A stretch of DNA of 64,000 bases from NCBI RefSeq assembly GCF_002042975.1, contig NW_018150181.1, positions 33,901-97,900 on the forward strand. The letters run 5' to 3'. Position numbers and translations under genes: made by a program. Under the pieces are notes generated by a model that saw only the letters and a program-made list of their open reading frames with translations, did no database searches and had not been told where the DNA came from. The first letter of the stretch is position 1. Each line of letters begins with the position of its first letter. Source of the stretch: Orbicella faveolata. Lineage: Eukaryota; Cnidaria; Anthozoa; Scleractinia; Merulinidae. This document shows positions 44,301-56,500 of this stretch, piece after piece.

Positions 44301-46161
44301 GCATGTTGGGGGAGAGGGATAGGGGGGTTGGGTGGTGAATTATCTACAAGTGAGACGGGTACATGGGAAGTGGTCTTTGTCGTTAAAGTCAGCGATTTCA
44401 GTATTTTGGTGAGTAATACATTTTCACCGCGGTAGAGTCGGGAGTTGAGTCTTGTTCTGAAAGGCATTTCGGTGTTACATATTAATTGTTTCCTTTTGTT
44501 ATGTTCTTTTATTATTTTATTTTACCGTATGCTTATCTTTAATTTTACACTGTCAATTAGTTTTACGTATTTCCGGTATTACGAAAATATGCTACATAAA
44601 AACACATCCCAATGTAAAATTCTCATTGTACCCGAAGAAGGTTGGTTTGGCCAGCTGAAATATCGTATACCTTCAAAAAAATCATCCTACGTTGTGTCGG
44701 TTTCTGCTTTTATATTCTTAAATTCAATGTTAAACTATTGTCAGTGTCCAGAGAACATTAGTCAAACTCGAGGAATGCGCCTCGGTGTGTAATGCATGTG
44801 GGATGACAAAGAAGCTGTAATCATTTCTGGTCTGTTTGCCCTTCTACCTGTCGTATAGGAAGGAAAAAAAAATAGAAGATTTCCTTGTGAAGGATGAAAT
44901 TGCGTGTAAAGCTCCTTAGTCTGTTCACGTCAGCAAAATCACAGGATTGGCTATTTTCAGACCCTCCTGGGATTTAAGGAACTGATAGTTATCTATCAAT
45001 AACTTGAATTGATTAAATAAATAAAAGTAAGTTACAATATTTAGAGAGGAAGCCACTTCAACCTTAGCTGGTTTTCATTCGGGTCCTCATAATCTCTTGG
45101 GGTCCTCTATCATCCTGGTCAAAATGGAATTTGGAGATGCTGATCTTGTGGAAGGTGGAAAACTGGAGATCAATAGGAGAAAAACCCTCGTAGCAAGGCG
45201 AGAACCAACAACAAACTCAACCCACGTGTGGCACGGGACCGGAATCAAACCCCGGCCAGATTGGTGGGAGGCGAGCGCACCCACCACTGCGCCAACATTG
45301 CTTCCCAAACTTCGGAATAAGGCCTATAAGAGGTGTTAGAGGAAAGCGTCAAGGATTACCCTTCATGCTCTCTTGATAAGGTTAACTTCACAGTAATGAT
45401 GAGGTTCTTACCATGATTGAAGCCACAAGTATAGTCAAGAACTTATAGAAAATACTTCTAGATAAAAAGGCTCTCATATTTACCGCAGATCTTTTTTTTT
45501 TGCAGAATTACGTCGAGAAGTTGGAAAACCATTGGGGAAATATTTCAAGCGCATCGTCAAAAAAGCCCTCGAAAAATTTGACCCACTGCCGCCTTTGAAT
45601 GAACAGCGACCTGAGGAAGACAACGGGAAGGAAGGTATGATAGGAAGAGATGTGCAGTTTTCCTGCTTCTTGCTCTTTCTTCTGTTAAAGTCATTACTTT
45701 TATCGTCATCGCTAACGTTACCTTTATCGTTACTGTTCCCGTGATTGTTGACGTTACCGTTATCGTTACTGTTTCCGTTTTCGGTATCGTTACCTTAACC
45801 GTTGCCATTGCCATTGCATTGCCATTGCCACTGCCATTGCATTGCCATTGCCATTGCATTGCCATTAGCAGTATCCATATCATTACTTTTTCTTCAAATT
45901 CCAGATTTAGGGAGTTCAATGCCTAATGAGTCACTGGAACAAACGAACGAAGGCTCAGAATCTTCAGTCAGTGAACCAGCGTCTCCAGATAAAGAAGTTG
46001 GAGACCAAAAGTCAACCAAACTTAAACCAAAACTTGTCGCTAATTATGAAGCTTCTGCGGTATCTACGTTTGCTGTTGTCGAAGGAAGAAAGAAGTTCAT
46101 CGCCTTTCTTTGTGTTTCGTGTATCGGCCTTGTATTCATACGGTGTCGACTCGTTTATTAA
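41308..46161 (+). CDS. CARD-like protein with C-terminal membrane anchor (CARD gene 2), MAVS-like layout
   Basis: Paralogue of CARD gene 1. Exons: 41308-41722, 42496-42567, 44146-44256, 45506-45634 and 45905-46161, all joined in phase 1, 327 residues. Exon 1 holds the CARD-like domain: LADYEKISNPHLF and LVTVISTKDPHAFWYFVHAV fit the CARD helix 4-6 pattern, and it ends in the same 'CCG' junction as gene 1. Exon 2 (VCEEVQVKEKEIDG) aligns with gene 1 exon 2 (VCREIRQKEKDDEL). Exons 3 and 4 are basic helices (KLKIKLSVREDIKKEAK; GKYFKRIVKKALEKF). The last exon is a Ser/Glu-rich linker and a short membrane segment, FIAFLCVSCIGLVFI, flanked by RKK and RCR and ending six residues later. This resembles the MAVS tail, a helix followed by YRRRLH. 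The N gap in the intron after exon 2 could hide another exon. The start at 41308 matches the paralogue and has an 'acATGG' context; an in-frame Met exists at 41203. Confidence 0.8.
43119..43666. other. Assembly gap (548 N)
   Basis: A run of N flanked by 'ttttaccc' and 'ccccaaaaaaaac'. It lies in the intron between exons 2 and 3 of CARD gene 2. Any reading frame spanning it is an artefact. Confidence 0.99.
43788..43990 (+). repeat. Diverged tandem repeat of about 138 bp
   Basis: 'gccaaacatttcgcgaagaa' (43792) and 'gccaaacatttctcggagaa' (43931) head two related segments; both continue to 'taaaatacg.ctgca'. Intronic to CARD gene 2. Confidence 0.5.
45143..45305 (-). mobile_element. tRNA-derived SINE, family 2 (minus strand)
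   Basis: The reverse complement carries 'gcagtggtgggtgcgctcgc' and the B-box-like 'ggtttgattccggtcccgt', followed by 'ttctcgccttgctacgaggg'. Matches the copy at 29168. Intronic to CARD gene 2. Confidence 0.6.
45700..45880 (+). repeat. Hexamer-rich low-complexity tract (GTTACC, then CATTGC)
   Basis: A polypyrimidine-biased tract changes from 'gttaccgttatc' units to 'cattgc' units and ends about 25 bases before the acceptor of the last exon of CARD gene 2 (AG at 45903-45904). It may serve as an extended pyrimidine-rich splice context. Confidence 0.65.
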
Positions 46162-46726
46162 GTTATTTTGATGATATCACTTCCTGGCATACGGCGGCTG
46201 CGCCCGCAATACGAGCGGCAGTCAAAACCGAGCTGTCCTACTGAAACGGCATGATAACAGTCTTTTTCTTCGCATCTACCTAAACTAAAGACAATGCTAA
46301 AGTTGTTTTGGCCTCTTCTAATAGTTAACTTGAGAATTCCGGTTTCAACTTGACGAGGAACAGTACATTTTGTTCAGAATAACACAACTATTATCCTACC
46401 TGGCGACACTCGACGAACAACGAGCGAGATGCCGGAGGCTGGCGACCCATTTTTGGCGCCAAATTAGAAGCCTAGAGACACAAAAAACTTCATATTTCCC
46501 ACTTTTTACAATCTGACATGGTGTTTGCAATTGAAAATCCCTTTCCGTGAGTATCTAACACCATCTCAAGTGAGAAAAGTTGCCCGATTTCAATGCCTTT
46601 TCTGTTAACAAACATTGACGTAAGGACAGTTAAGTTTTCCGTGCCTGCTGAATCCTGATCGGTTAATTCAAATTTCAGGCGCGCCAGCCGTATGCCAAAG
46701 GTTACTGTTTGTAGTATGACGATGAT

Positions 46727-47135
46727 CAGGGGCGTACAGCTAGTGGGGTCTTGGGGTGCCCGTGACCCCCCTTTTGCAAGCCTTTTTTTTTTTTTGAGAA
46801 AACAACCTACAATAGATGGCGAAAACGACATGACAATCTGGGCCGGGTTGTTCGAAAGCTGGTTAACGCTAACCCAGGATTAAAAGTTAACCGGAGTAAC
46901 AATTTTTCTTCTATAAAACTGTTGTCCACCGCCCATCTTTTGTGTAGTTTGAGATTACTCATGCTCAAAACTGAAGGGTAAAAAATATAAAGAGAACACC
47001 TTGCTGAAAAGCTATAAAAATGAAATCAAAATTCTCGCTAATCCTGAGTTAACTTAATCGGACTTTGAACAGCCCGGCCCTGGGGAGTACCCTCACTTTG
47101 ACACAGTGTAACCCCCTCTCCTGGCTACGCCCCTG
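46727..47135. mobile_element. CAGGGGCGTA-ended element with a second MITE nested inside
   Basis: The outer ends CAGGGGCGTA and 'tacgcccctg' are inverted repeats flanked by 'atgat' on both sides (46722-46726 and 47136-47140). Inside, 46840-47080 is bounded by 'gggccgggttgttcgaaagc' and 'gactttgaacagcccggccc', also inverted repeats, so one MITE has landed in another. The outer ends look hAT-like, but the duplication seen is 5 bp rather than 8 bp. Confidence 0.65.
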
Positions 47136-48150
47136 ATGATAAGTTGTTACATGAGATAAAAGCAAAATTTTGTTTCTTATTCGGATGCATATTGTTACCT
47201 TAAACATGCTGCTCTAAATTTTAACATCAACACCACTTGCATGATATTATGCCTCTTTATACATTGCTTTGTGTACCTGACAACTGGTAAAGAAAGAATG
47301 TACTTTGCCAACCAGGCCTCAATTAGACGGTTAGAACTGAAAAAAACTTTTTTATCAGTTTTATGATAACTGCAAAATCCCGTCATTCACCTACCATTTG
47401 AAAGAAGCTTAGATGAAAATCACGAATTTCTTATCCATTTTGAAGAGTATCACAGAACTCATAAAAGATTTTAAGAGTTAATATGGTTTTGGGGGACGCT
47501 GTCTCAACATTGCAGACGTTTGTGTGGATTTTGAACCATGTTTAAGGTCTATAACTTGGTCTCTGTTTACCTTAAAAGCATCAAACTTGGTCAAATGACT
47601 AATCTCAACGTGGTCTTTCACGTGGTGGTGTCAGTTTATCGATGGGTTAAAATTTGGTTAAAATTGTAATATAGGATATTTTTTCCTTGCAAATAGAATC
47701 ATTTACGTTGACAAGTGTTTTGAGAAATGTCAATGTTAACGGTTATTTAAGTTTAGTAAACTAGTCTTTTTTATATTTCCATGAAATGATTCAATGTACA
47801 TTTTAAAAAGCTATCCGCCTTGCTTCCTGTTACTTTGTACAACAATGCGACACAACGGTGACATCTAGGACACAATGTAAATAATTTTAGCAGCTGTTAA
47901 TTTTAGTGTTGTACTCAAAGAATGATAAATAATATTAGAAAACAGTCCTAAGAAAATACGCGCGCTGATTGGTTAAAAATCGTGTTTCTATAACTCGATG
48001 GAAACACAGAAGTTGTTGACGCACGAGTTGTTGACGCAATGATGGCGCGAGAAAAGAGAATTTACATTTTGATAATCGAAGTTAACAAGTTGTTTTCCTT
48101 TTTTCGTCGCGGTTTTTACTAAAAGAAATAGAAAACATGCTCTCCGTGCC

Positions 48151-48193
48151 TCTATCGAGTTATAGAAACACTCGTGCAAGTTTGGGAGAACTA

Positions 48194-48224
<31 letters not shown>

Positions 48225-48286
48225 CGTGTTCCCACAACATTTCTCGTTCTCCCAAACTTCCACTCGTGTTTCTATAACTCGATAGA
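48151..48286. repeat. 136-bp near-perfect palindrome
   Basis: The left arm 'tctatcgagttatagaaaca' pairs with the right arm 'tgtttctataactcgataga', and pairing continues inward through 'agtttgggagaac'/'gttctcccaaact' to a short centre. A further direct copy of the right-arm end occurs at about 47980-48000. Probably an inverted-repeat transposon end pair. Confidence 0.7.
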
Positions 48287-49201
48287 AGCACGGCACGTTT
48301 TCTGTTTCTTAAATAAAACGCTGTCTTGTCCGTTTTAAGGGCCACGCCCATATTAGTCTCCTTTATAACCGCTTAATAACCGGTTTTCATGCGGCATTGT
48401 CATATTCCAAAATTAAAAATTCAGTTACCTGTCTTTCTGTGGTTTTAGCCCCGTCAGGCATGAGACCCTCTAAGAATTTGATGTTTTATAAAGTTGTAGC
48501 TCGACAGGGTTCTTCCTTCTGTGACAGAGCACGTTTAAATATCCAAGCTATTGCGTTTCGTGACATTAAGGCGGGGGTTGGTTAACATGAAGATCGTATT
48601 TTGGCAAGGTATTATGGTTTTAACGCAAATATCTCGTTCACGTTTCAAGAAGTCAACAATCTCTTTGCTCATTCCACAAATCTACGTTAAGTTTTGGGCT
48701 GTTTTGTAAATTTTTTGGTGATTTTTGGGTATATTTGAGAATAAATAGTTTTTCTCAAAGGATTAGTAAAATTTATGGAAATAGGAAATTTTGAAGATTT
48801 GATGTTGTTTTAAAATTATAATTTGAAGTTAAAAATTGGTAGACTTACACCAAACAGTTGTCCACCAACCCATGGGGTGCCCTTTCGGGGGGCGTTCAAC
48901 TGTCTGGTGGTGTTCCAACACTTTTGTTTCCTTTTAATTCCTCTTTAAACTTCCTAAAACTTCACTTATTTTCAGGTAGATCCCGCCTTAAATTGACGGC
49001 CCGAGAAGGTTTTTGCGTAGGTCAAAAGATGATTTATCATTTGTTTTTGCTAAACGACAGTCTTTGCATTGGACAAAGTATTGATTTAATGTGTCGGAGC
49101 TCTAGAGGAATAACTTTTCGTTTCAATAACGAAACTCGATGTTTCTGTTATTTCACGGCCGCCGCATTAGTGCCCCTCCGAAGGACACCAACATGGTGCC
49201 T

Positions 49202-49437
49202 ACATATCCCCGGGGGAGACGTCCATATGAAAAGGTAGGGGAGGCTAGTCGGAAGATTATTCTGGGCGTGGCTTAAGCTTTATTCGACCCCTAAAAGAAA
49301 CCATTTTAAAACAGACAAACAAGTATAGACTACGATGACAATGTTTTTTAGTTATTTCTTCATCTGTAACCCTAAAAGATACCGAGACCGCTAAATTTAG
49401 TGGTATTAATTTGTCCCGCGGGAGACCCCATATATAA
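49202..49437. mobile_element. MITE family A relative
   Basis: Begins 'gggagacgtccatatgaaaa' and ends 'cgcgggagaccccatatata'. The interior 'gggcgtggcttaagc' and 'cctaaaagataccg' are the reverse complement of family A landmarks. Diverged. Confidence 0.45.
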
Positions 49438-49530
49438 TAAATCTCTTAATAGATGTTTTGGTGTATAGTATCGCTGTTTATTTTCACTCGTTGTTTGTAT
49501 TTTGACTCACCCTACGGGCTCGTCAAAATA

Positions 49531-49848
49531 TACCCTGCGAACGCAGACGTATTTCCTGCTGTCACTTGGTTCCGCCGAAAAATAACGTCTGCGAACCCGA
49601 GCCAGGAAACGATTTCTGTGACGTAATGACTTTTGTTCCTCCTTGGCCAATCAGATTCCATGATAGAATGAAACTCGAGTGCTCCTCACAGCGAATACCT
49701 CGCTCAGTAGTTCTGGGGTTATTTGAGCTAAATTGTGATTGGCTTAGAATTCCTACGTCACAGAAATAGTTTTCTGGCTCGGGTTCGCAGACGTTATTTT
49801 TCGGCGGAGCCAAGTGACAGCCGGAAATACGTCTGCGTTTGCAGGCTA
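49531..49848. mobile_element. 318-bp DNA transposon with long TIRs and 9-bp TSD
   Basis: Flanked by GTCAAAATA at 49522-49530 and 49849-49857, a perfect 9-base duplication. The terminal inverted repeats run about 85 bases or more, from 'ccctgcgaacgcagacgtat' through 'ccgccgaaaaataacgtctg' on the left, mirrored on the right. A deleted relative with only the termini lies at about 57994-58042. No coding capacity; the 9-bp duplication suggests a Mutator-like source. Confidence 0.8.
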
Positions 49849-52712
49849 GTCAAAATACGGCACAACTCGTAAAAATATACAGCGATACTACACACCAAAA
49901 CATCTAATAAGATATATATATCCCAGATTCTTGTCTTATTTATCGAATGGTTACCATTGGTTTTGGCGGCACGCGCACGACAGTGAAAGGCGGGATTCAA
50001 ATTTGCCGACGAGCATTCGTGATCTTTTCACATGGGATTCCTCCCCACCCCCTCTAAACCTGACTACTGAAGAAGTTCTCCCCGCCCCAGATCGAGGAAG
50101 GATAAAGAACTGGCGTAATGTCTGAACGCAGGCTTAGCGCGAATTCTCCACGCCAGTCCTAACTGGAAATCATCACGTGGCTCTTTGATTGACGTTAACA
50201 ACAATAGCTCATTGCCTTACTGGAATTTAAGCGATCCTCTTTGGTTTCACGCAGCGGCGGGCGACTTCACATTACTACAGTTGCTCATCAGTTTACAAGA
50301 GCTAGCTTGTTCCAACCTAGAAAAGACTTCTGACTGACAAAACAAGAGTCCTTTTGCTATAGAGTCTTCATATGCGTCTAAATGCGATAGTAATTATTGC
50401 CGATTTCATTGTGGTTCTGCTGACATCACCGCTCGACTTGGAATACCTTGGAACATTTCCAATAGTGTTTTGACGAGGTAGGTCCTACTTGCCTATAATG
50501 TGCGTAGTTCACAAACTTATTCCTCGTACCAGTTCAGTGACAGTCAGTAGCGGAATATTTTGTTACTCCAAGTGCACGTTGAATCAATCTATCAACTTGT
50601 CATCTTCAAACATTTCTCACTGTCACTCCGATCCGGACAGCACTTTCAGCTCTGAGTTGTCTGGGCTCGTGTATTCAACTGATGTTTACGCAATCTGCTA
50701 CTCTCTCGCTGTTATATGTTGTTTATATGACATAAATATTCATCTCTTAAGTCGCTTGCGTGCTGGAGTTCAGCTCAATCGATACAGTTCTCCGTTTTCG
50801 CGACCAATCCAGGCGAACAGTACGTCAGTTAGAATTAGTGATTTAACGATAGCTCACAATTGCTCACCGCGGAGAACTGTGCACAGGATTCTGTGCTCAG
50901 TAATGAAGGTCACTTGATTTTTAAATCAAATAGTAAACCATAGAATGGAAGATCTTAAACGGCTATGTCTTCTTTTCTTTTGCGTAATGTACTAATCATA
51001 AAAAGCGGTGGGTAGATTTGAATGCTACACTACCACGTTTCTCTTTATATGTCCCCGAGTTACCTTTTAACTCGGTTGAATCACCACAAAGCATAACACT
51101 TTTGTAGTCAAATGCTTGTAAGCGTTTACATGAGAAAAATTAGGATCAGTTAGTCAAGCCAGGTCAGCCCTTATTGCCGGGTACCCCCTGTTTAGACTCG
51201 GGTTGATCCGGCCAGAAGGGTTGAAATTTCTTCAATTCTGTCATGTAAACACTGAGCCAAAAGCTAACCCAGGCTACGTGGATCTTTCGCTCAAAAACTG
51301 TTCTTTCGTTTTTCCTTTTTTTATTTTCAATGTACGTCATGACCTCCTACCATTTGGTTATACTGGACTTGGTAGGTTCTTTGAATGTCATCTTTGTAGC
51401 CAATGTTTCCAGTCTATTTTAAGTCGGTAGAAAGCTGACCCGGGTCAGGCTCGAAGCAGACCACATGATATTATTACAGACTGATAACAGTGTTTATTTT
51501 TTAGTACCCTCTACGGTGATTCAACCCGGGCTAAAGGTCAACCCGAGTTCTTGGTTAACTCAAGGCCATAAGTTTGGTTCTCGTTGAAGCCTCGGGTATT
51601 ACGGGAAACCGGTATTAAGCGGACAGCCTTGGGACCCTAACTAGCATCCGCTTAATACAGGGTGTCCGTTCAAAACAGGTTCTAATATGTTGTGCAATAA
51701 TAGTTAATTATCAACCCTTTTGTAACACAGTGTAACACGGTGCAAGATCAAAGACTAGCATAGTACAATGTCCAGTCAGTCAATGCATCAAACTGGAATA
51801 ATCTACTTAACTTTAAAATGACATCACTGAACAATTTTAAAGTAGTCTCAGCTGAACCTTTCGAAGTAAGATGTCCTTGAAATGTCCGCTTATTGCAGGT
51901 TTTGTGCAACAAAATGGCTCAACACAGTGAATGTGGGAAGAAAATTTTGGGACTCAAGCTGGTGTCCACTTAATATGGGGTCCGCTAAATACAGGTTTCA
52001 CTTTATATATTATCATCCATTATCTCTATTAAAGTGCGTGTTTCAGTGTTTTTTTTCTCATGGAGCAATGAAATCACCTACCAGCGGCTGTTGTGTAGCC
52101 TAAGCGACTGCGTTCACAGGCTAGCTGTTGTGCTGTATATAACTTGTCGCGTTTGTTGTTGTTTGTGTCTGATCTTCTCACGCCCCACCGGCCAACAGCA
52201 CCATAACAATATGGGTGGTCGCTCAGCATTGAATTTTTAACATTCCAGTAAGCATCGTCAAAAGTAGTAATGTACTTTCTCCACTAGAACATCAAATATT
52301 GGTCAGCGGACAGGTGTATGACAAATATAACTGCATTCAGAAAATTATCATTGTTTTTATCAAACGTCAAATATTTCTCAAAACTGGTGTCAAAGTAAGC
52401 ATATCATGATTAGTAAAGAGAAGTGTTATTCCTTTCAACCTCCTCCCCAGGGCTACTCCTAAAGAAACACAGTTTAAGGCAGAAGCCCTAGAGGTTGGAT
52501 GGAATAGACAAATCACAACCGAAGTTGACGTTCAGAGGACGTAATCTGAAGAGTTTTTGCAAACAAACCGTTGTGTAAACACAAGTCGGTCGGTTGTATA
52601 AATATTATTGGTAGCGCATCAAAGCATGTAGAAATGTTTTTTCCTTTTCGTTGCAAGCTCCATCTCATAATCTAAAATGTTCTAATACCCTCTAATCAGG
52701 CTTTGCGGCATA

Positions 52713-52867
52713 CAGTGGTGTCCGGATTTTTCGAACCTCCAAGGGAAACGAAGTTCGAGGAATCGGAGGTAAAATTACAGTGTTGGACTGAGGAGATGGA
52801 AACGACTTTTGGCCCTAGTTATCGGGAGGTTCGAAAATGGAGGGTTCGAGAAATTGAAATTTCACTA
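52713..52867. mobile_element. TA-flanked CAGTGG inverted-repeat MITE
   Basis: Preceded by TA and starting 'cagtggtgtccggatttttc' then 'gaacctcc'. The right end mirrors it with 'ggttcgag' and 'tttcacta' followed by TA. This looks like a Tc1/mariner or pogo-type MITE. A partial relative begins 'cagtggaatctctttcacgg' at about 58200. Confidence 0.5.
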
Positions 52868-53571
52868 TATGCGATAAAATTAAAGAATTATTGACGCATA
52901 CCGCTTTCAAAAGGAACCTGCGAACGACATTATCAAATATGTTAATTATCACACCTGTTATTTTTTTACATGTACACATAAAGCAATTGACAGCAAAAAA
53001 GGTTTGTCGTGATTAAATCAAGTTGACTAGAAATGTCTCTGATGGAAGAAGTAATTAAAACCACCTGAAGAGAATACGCTATGAATAGAACAAAAAATTA
53101 TACGAAAGGGTGACTCTCAGTTGGGTTTCCTGTACCACTGAGTGTTTACTTTAAAAGCAAATGTTTGGTTCGTCTTTAAACAAAGGGCAAAATTGTGCCA
53201 AACAATTCGAAGGATTAATGAAGATTACGGTTCAAATTATTTGTTGTTGCCCGCAAGCCGAAGACAAGATATGCTTTTAAAAAAAGTTATGCCCGTCTGC
53301 CATGTTGTAACGTCACCAAAGTGCTGAAAGGTAGATCGAGTTGAAGTCGAAAGCACAATGGTATTACGTTTCGGTTTTAATACAGTGGGGAGTCTCAGAA
53401 ACGCTTGAGAAGGTCAACAAAAGAAAACATGCTTTAGTCAGCGGTTAATTACGGATTGGCAATTCCTTGCGAGTTTTCCACAGCGAGGCCAGCAGAGATT
53501 TTATCATCACGGATCGTAAATGACGCACGACTGGATTACTTCATCACTGTTGCATCTTTCCTTGTACAGCC

Positions 53572-56500
53572 ATGAGCGGGTCGGAAATCAGCACTGCGCC
53601 GAGCGATTCAAATGGAAATCATTTAAAGCAGGGCAATCTGTTGTTGAGTATTTATGGATATGCTCCTTGTCCGGGTAAGTGTTGTGAGTTCATAATGGCA
53701 AGTTCTTTGCGGGATGCAGTTTAACTGTTTGCGTGCTTCGTGTAGACAATGGAACACGAGATTCAAGAGAGTACCGTCTTTTATTCTGACTTTATTCTCG
53801 CACCAAGACGAAAATCCTGTTATGTCTTTTTAGTTTCTGCTAAAGCTAGAGTGAAAATACTCTCTTCTCCTTCATTGACACATGATATATAATCTTACTT
53901 GGTTTTAAGCACGCTTTATACTACAAGACCTTGCAATCTCACTGCGGGGTCGCACTCGCGAGGCAATCACCGACGCTCCCTGCTCTACTACTTGTTAAAA
54001 TAAGGGATCTTACGGTGGCAGGCTATCAGATCAGTTAAACGTTTAAAACTCGATTAATATTGGTCATATACACATGAGTGTTATTTTGCTTTCGTACCAC
54101 AGTGTTTTCTTTAAATTTCATTTTTACGTGTCGTGACTGGCAAGACGAAACGGACACCTGAAGGTGTGAAATTGCCACCTTAATACGTCAACCGGTTAAC
54201 ACCGAAAACATCGTTAGCGTCTATTTCGGTTCAGCGCTAACAGCACGATTTTTCTATAGCCGTCTCGCTTTTTTTAACAATGCTATCGAATGCTCTTTTT
54301 GATGATTGATAAGCGTTTTCCAAACACAACAATAATTGCACCCACAGGAAGAGATACGCACACAAAGAATTTCAAGGGAACATGATTCGCTTTTGTGTTT
54401 TCCTTTTCAAATTTCCGTCAGCAGATAGCCGGCGGAGAGCGAGACAACGGGAACGGAAATTGGTTCTGACAGGCTGAATACCTGTAATTTGTTAAGCTCT
54501 TAATTTATCTCAAGGTAAAATTTGTAAACGAGAACTGCAAGCTTAGCATAGGAAGTGGTTTATTTCCGTTGATTACCGCGAGCATGAAAGTTTAATTGTC
54601 GGCTTTATCGTCATGATTTTTAATTTTACTTTAAGTCGCCACACACACAAGGCTTATGCCATTAGAGACAGACCAAACAGATTATTTCTCACGCACGGTA
54701 AAATAGCTACAGACATAACATGTAGATCAAATCAGATGGTTATCAAAGGTTATCTGGTTCTGATCTCAGCTCCCCTGTCTTACCTTACACGCACTTCTTG
54801 TAGGCCTCGCCTGCCTCAAAACACGTGATTCAGATTATTGTAACTTCGCCGTCAATGAGGACGGGTGTGTTGCACGTGCGCGGTAGGGGACAGTGTATTC
54901 AGGAGTGAAAGTCCACGTGTGTTTACTCATAAATATGATTACGTAACAACGTCTGGTGTCCTTCTATTTTGAAGTTTGTATTTCGCTCTATACGTCTTTG
55001 CATTGAGCACTTCTGCGACCAAGTGAAGCGGCATATACATTGTTTCTTCGTTTTTAACAACGTTCTATGAATTTAAAACAACAAGAATTGTTACCATAGC
55101 AGTACTATAGTTCTTGTCCACCCACATGTGCCCAATCCATGGGAGAGGGTTCCAGGTGCCCGTTTCTCGAAGGTCCCGAAAAGTTTTCTCTCCCGGGAAG
55201 CAACTGCAACATTTCAAACCTTATGATTACAGAGCTGTTTTATTCACGTATTCTTAATATGACTAGAGGTTCCCTTCATACAAGAAGTGTCAGACGTATA
55301 CAGCTCTCTATTTTTAGATACAGGTTAACTATAAATGGCTCTGCGGGCCCGAAAAGTTTCCAGGGCTTTTGAGAAACAGGCCCCTGGCGCGGATTGGGCA
55401 GCCACCTCCCCACACATCGCACCCGCTCATCCAACAACTGATGTTATGGTCATCTTCAACTCCGATCAAAGAACGAACAACAATAGTTCTTGTATTTATA
55501 AATCACTATTTGTTCGTTGTTAATCGTGTTTGTGTCTCAATACTTCATCATTCACCTATATCAAACTACTTTTCCGTGGCTGATGCTAAAAATGTCAGAG
55601 TAATGGCATGGAAAAGTTCTTAATACAGCCTGTAGTTTTTTGTTTTGAAATAAGATGTTAGAATAAGAAAGATGGACAACTGGGTGACGTTGTCTTGACG
55701 AGCCTTCAAATTTACAGATATAGGTTTAAACAAAATCTGACCACAAGGAGAATCAGGGACAGTTTGAGTTTGATTAGGCAAAGGTTAAGCCTGCATACGA
55801 ACCAAGCGGCCCATCAGGCCGAAGCTTACTCCGATTTCTGTAGCATGAAGCGACTAGGATTATTTCTACTTGCCCCTGGATGGGATGCTAGTCCATCGCA
55901 GGTTTACCCCCAGCATCAAGTTCGCCGGTACCTATTTATACACCCGAGTGGAGAGAGACACTGTGAGAGTAAAGTGGCTAGCCCAAGAACACGACGCAAT
56001 GTCCCCGGCCAGGGTTCGAACCCGAACTGCTCGATCCGGAGACGAGCGCACTAACCATGAGGCCAGTGCCCCTCCATCTTAAGTTTGATTAAAACGATTA
56101 AAATTAGTGAAGTGATTAACGGTAGGTGATGGAGGAAATCCTAGCTGAACGAATTCCTCAGCTTATACAAGCATTCAGTGGTTATAATAATACGTGAAAG
56201 TAAATCTGGATTTCCTGAGATTCTTTCTAATCGATCCTCTAATAATAGTCTTTATTAAAATAGAATTCAAAACATCCGTTTGAATTTACAAAAAAAAAAA
56301 AGCGTGAGAAGGTAGAAATGCATAGTTTAAAATGAAAAGGATTGTTACATAAAGTTAAAAAAGGCATCTATTTACGAATCATTTTAAACTCATATCTTCT
56401 TAGTTACTTGTTGAAGGTATTTTCTCAATTTTAGTTCTTTTATTTTTACCTTCTGTGTTATACCTGCAAACTAGCTGGTGAGCTTTCTCACAAAATCTAA

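Larger units (their letters stand above)
46162..53571. other. 7.4-kb gene-poor region rich in inverted-repeat elements
   Basis: No gene supported. It holds a nested element (46727-47135), a long palindrome (48151-48286), MITE family A fragments (49202-49437 and 50008-50058), a 318-bp element with 9-bp TSD (49531-49848), repeated 'gtccgcttaata' motifs (51600-52000) and a TA-flanked element (52713-52867). Open frames at 48858 and 50489 have no recognisable features. Confidence 0.5.

Noticed and set aside
48858-49238. 126-codon + strand open frame
   Set aside because: Its end overlaps a MITE and nothing in the translation is recognisable.
50489-50917. 142-codon + strand open frame in the gene-poor region
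   Set aside because: No domain, no signal peptide, no flanking splice partners and low-complexity Ser content. Treated as chance.
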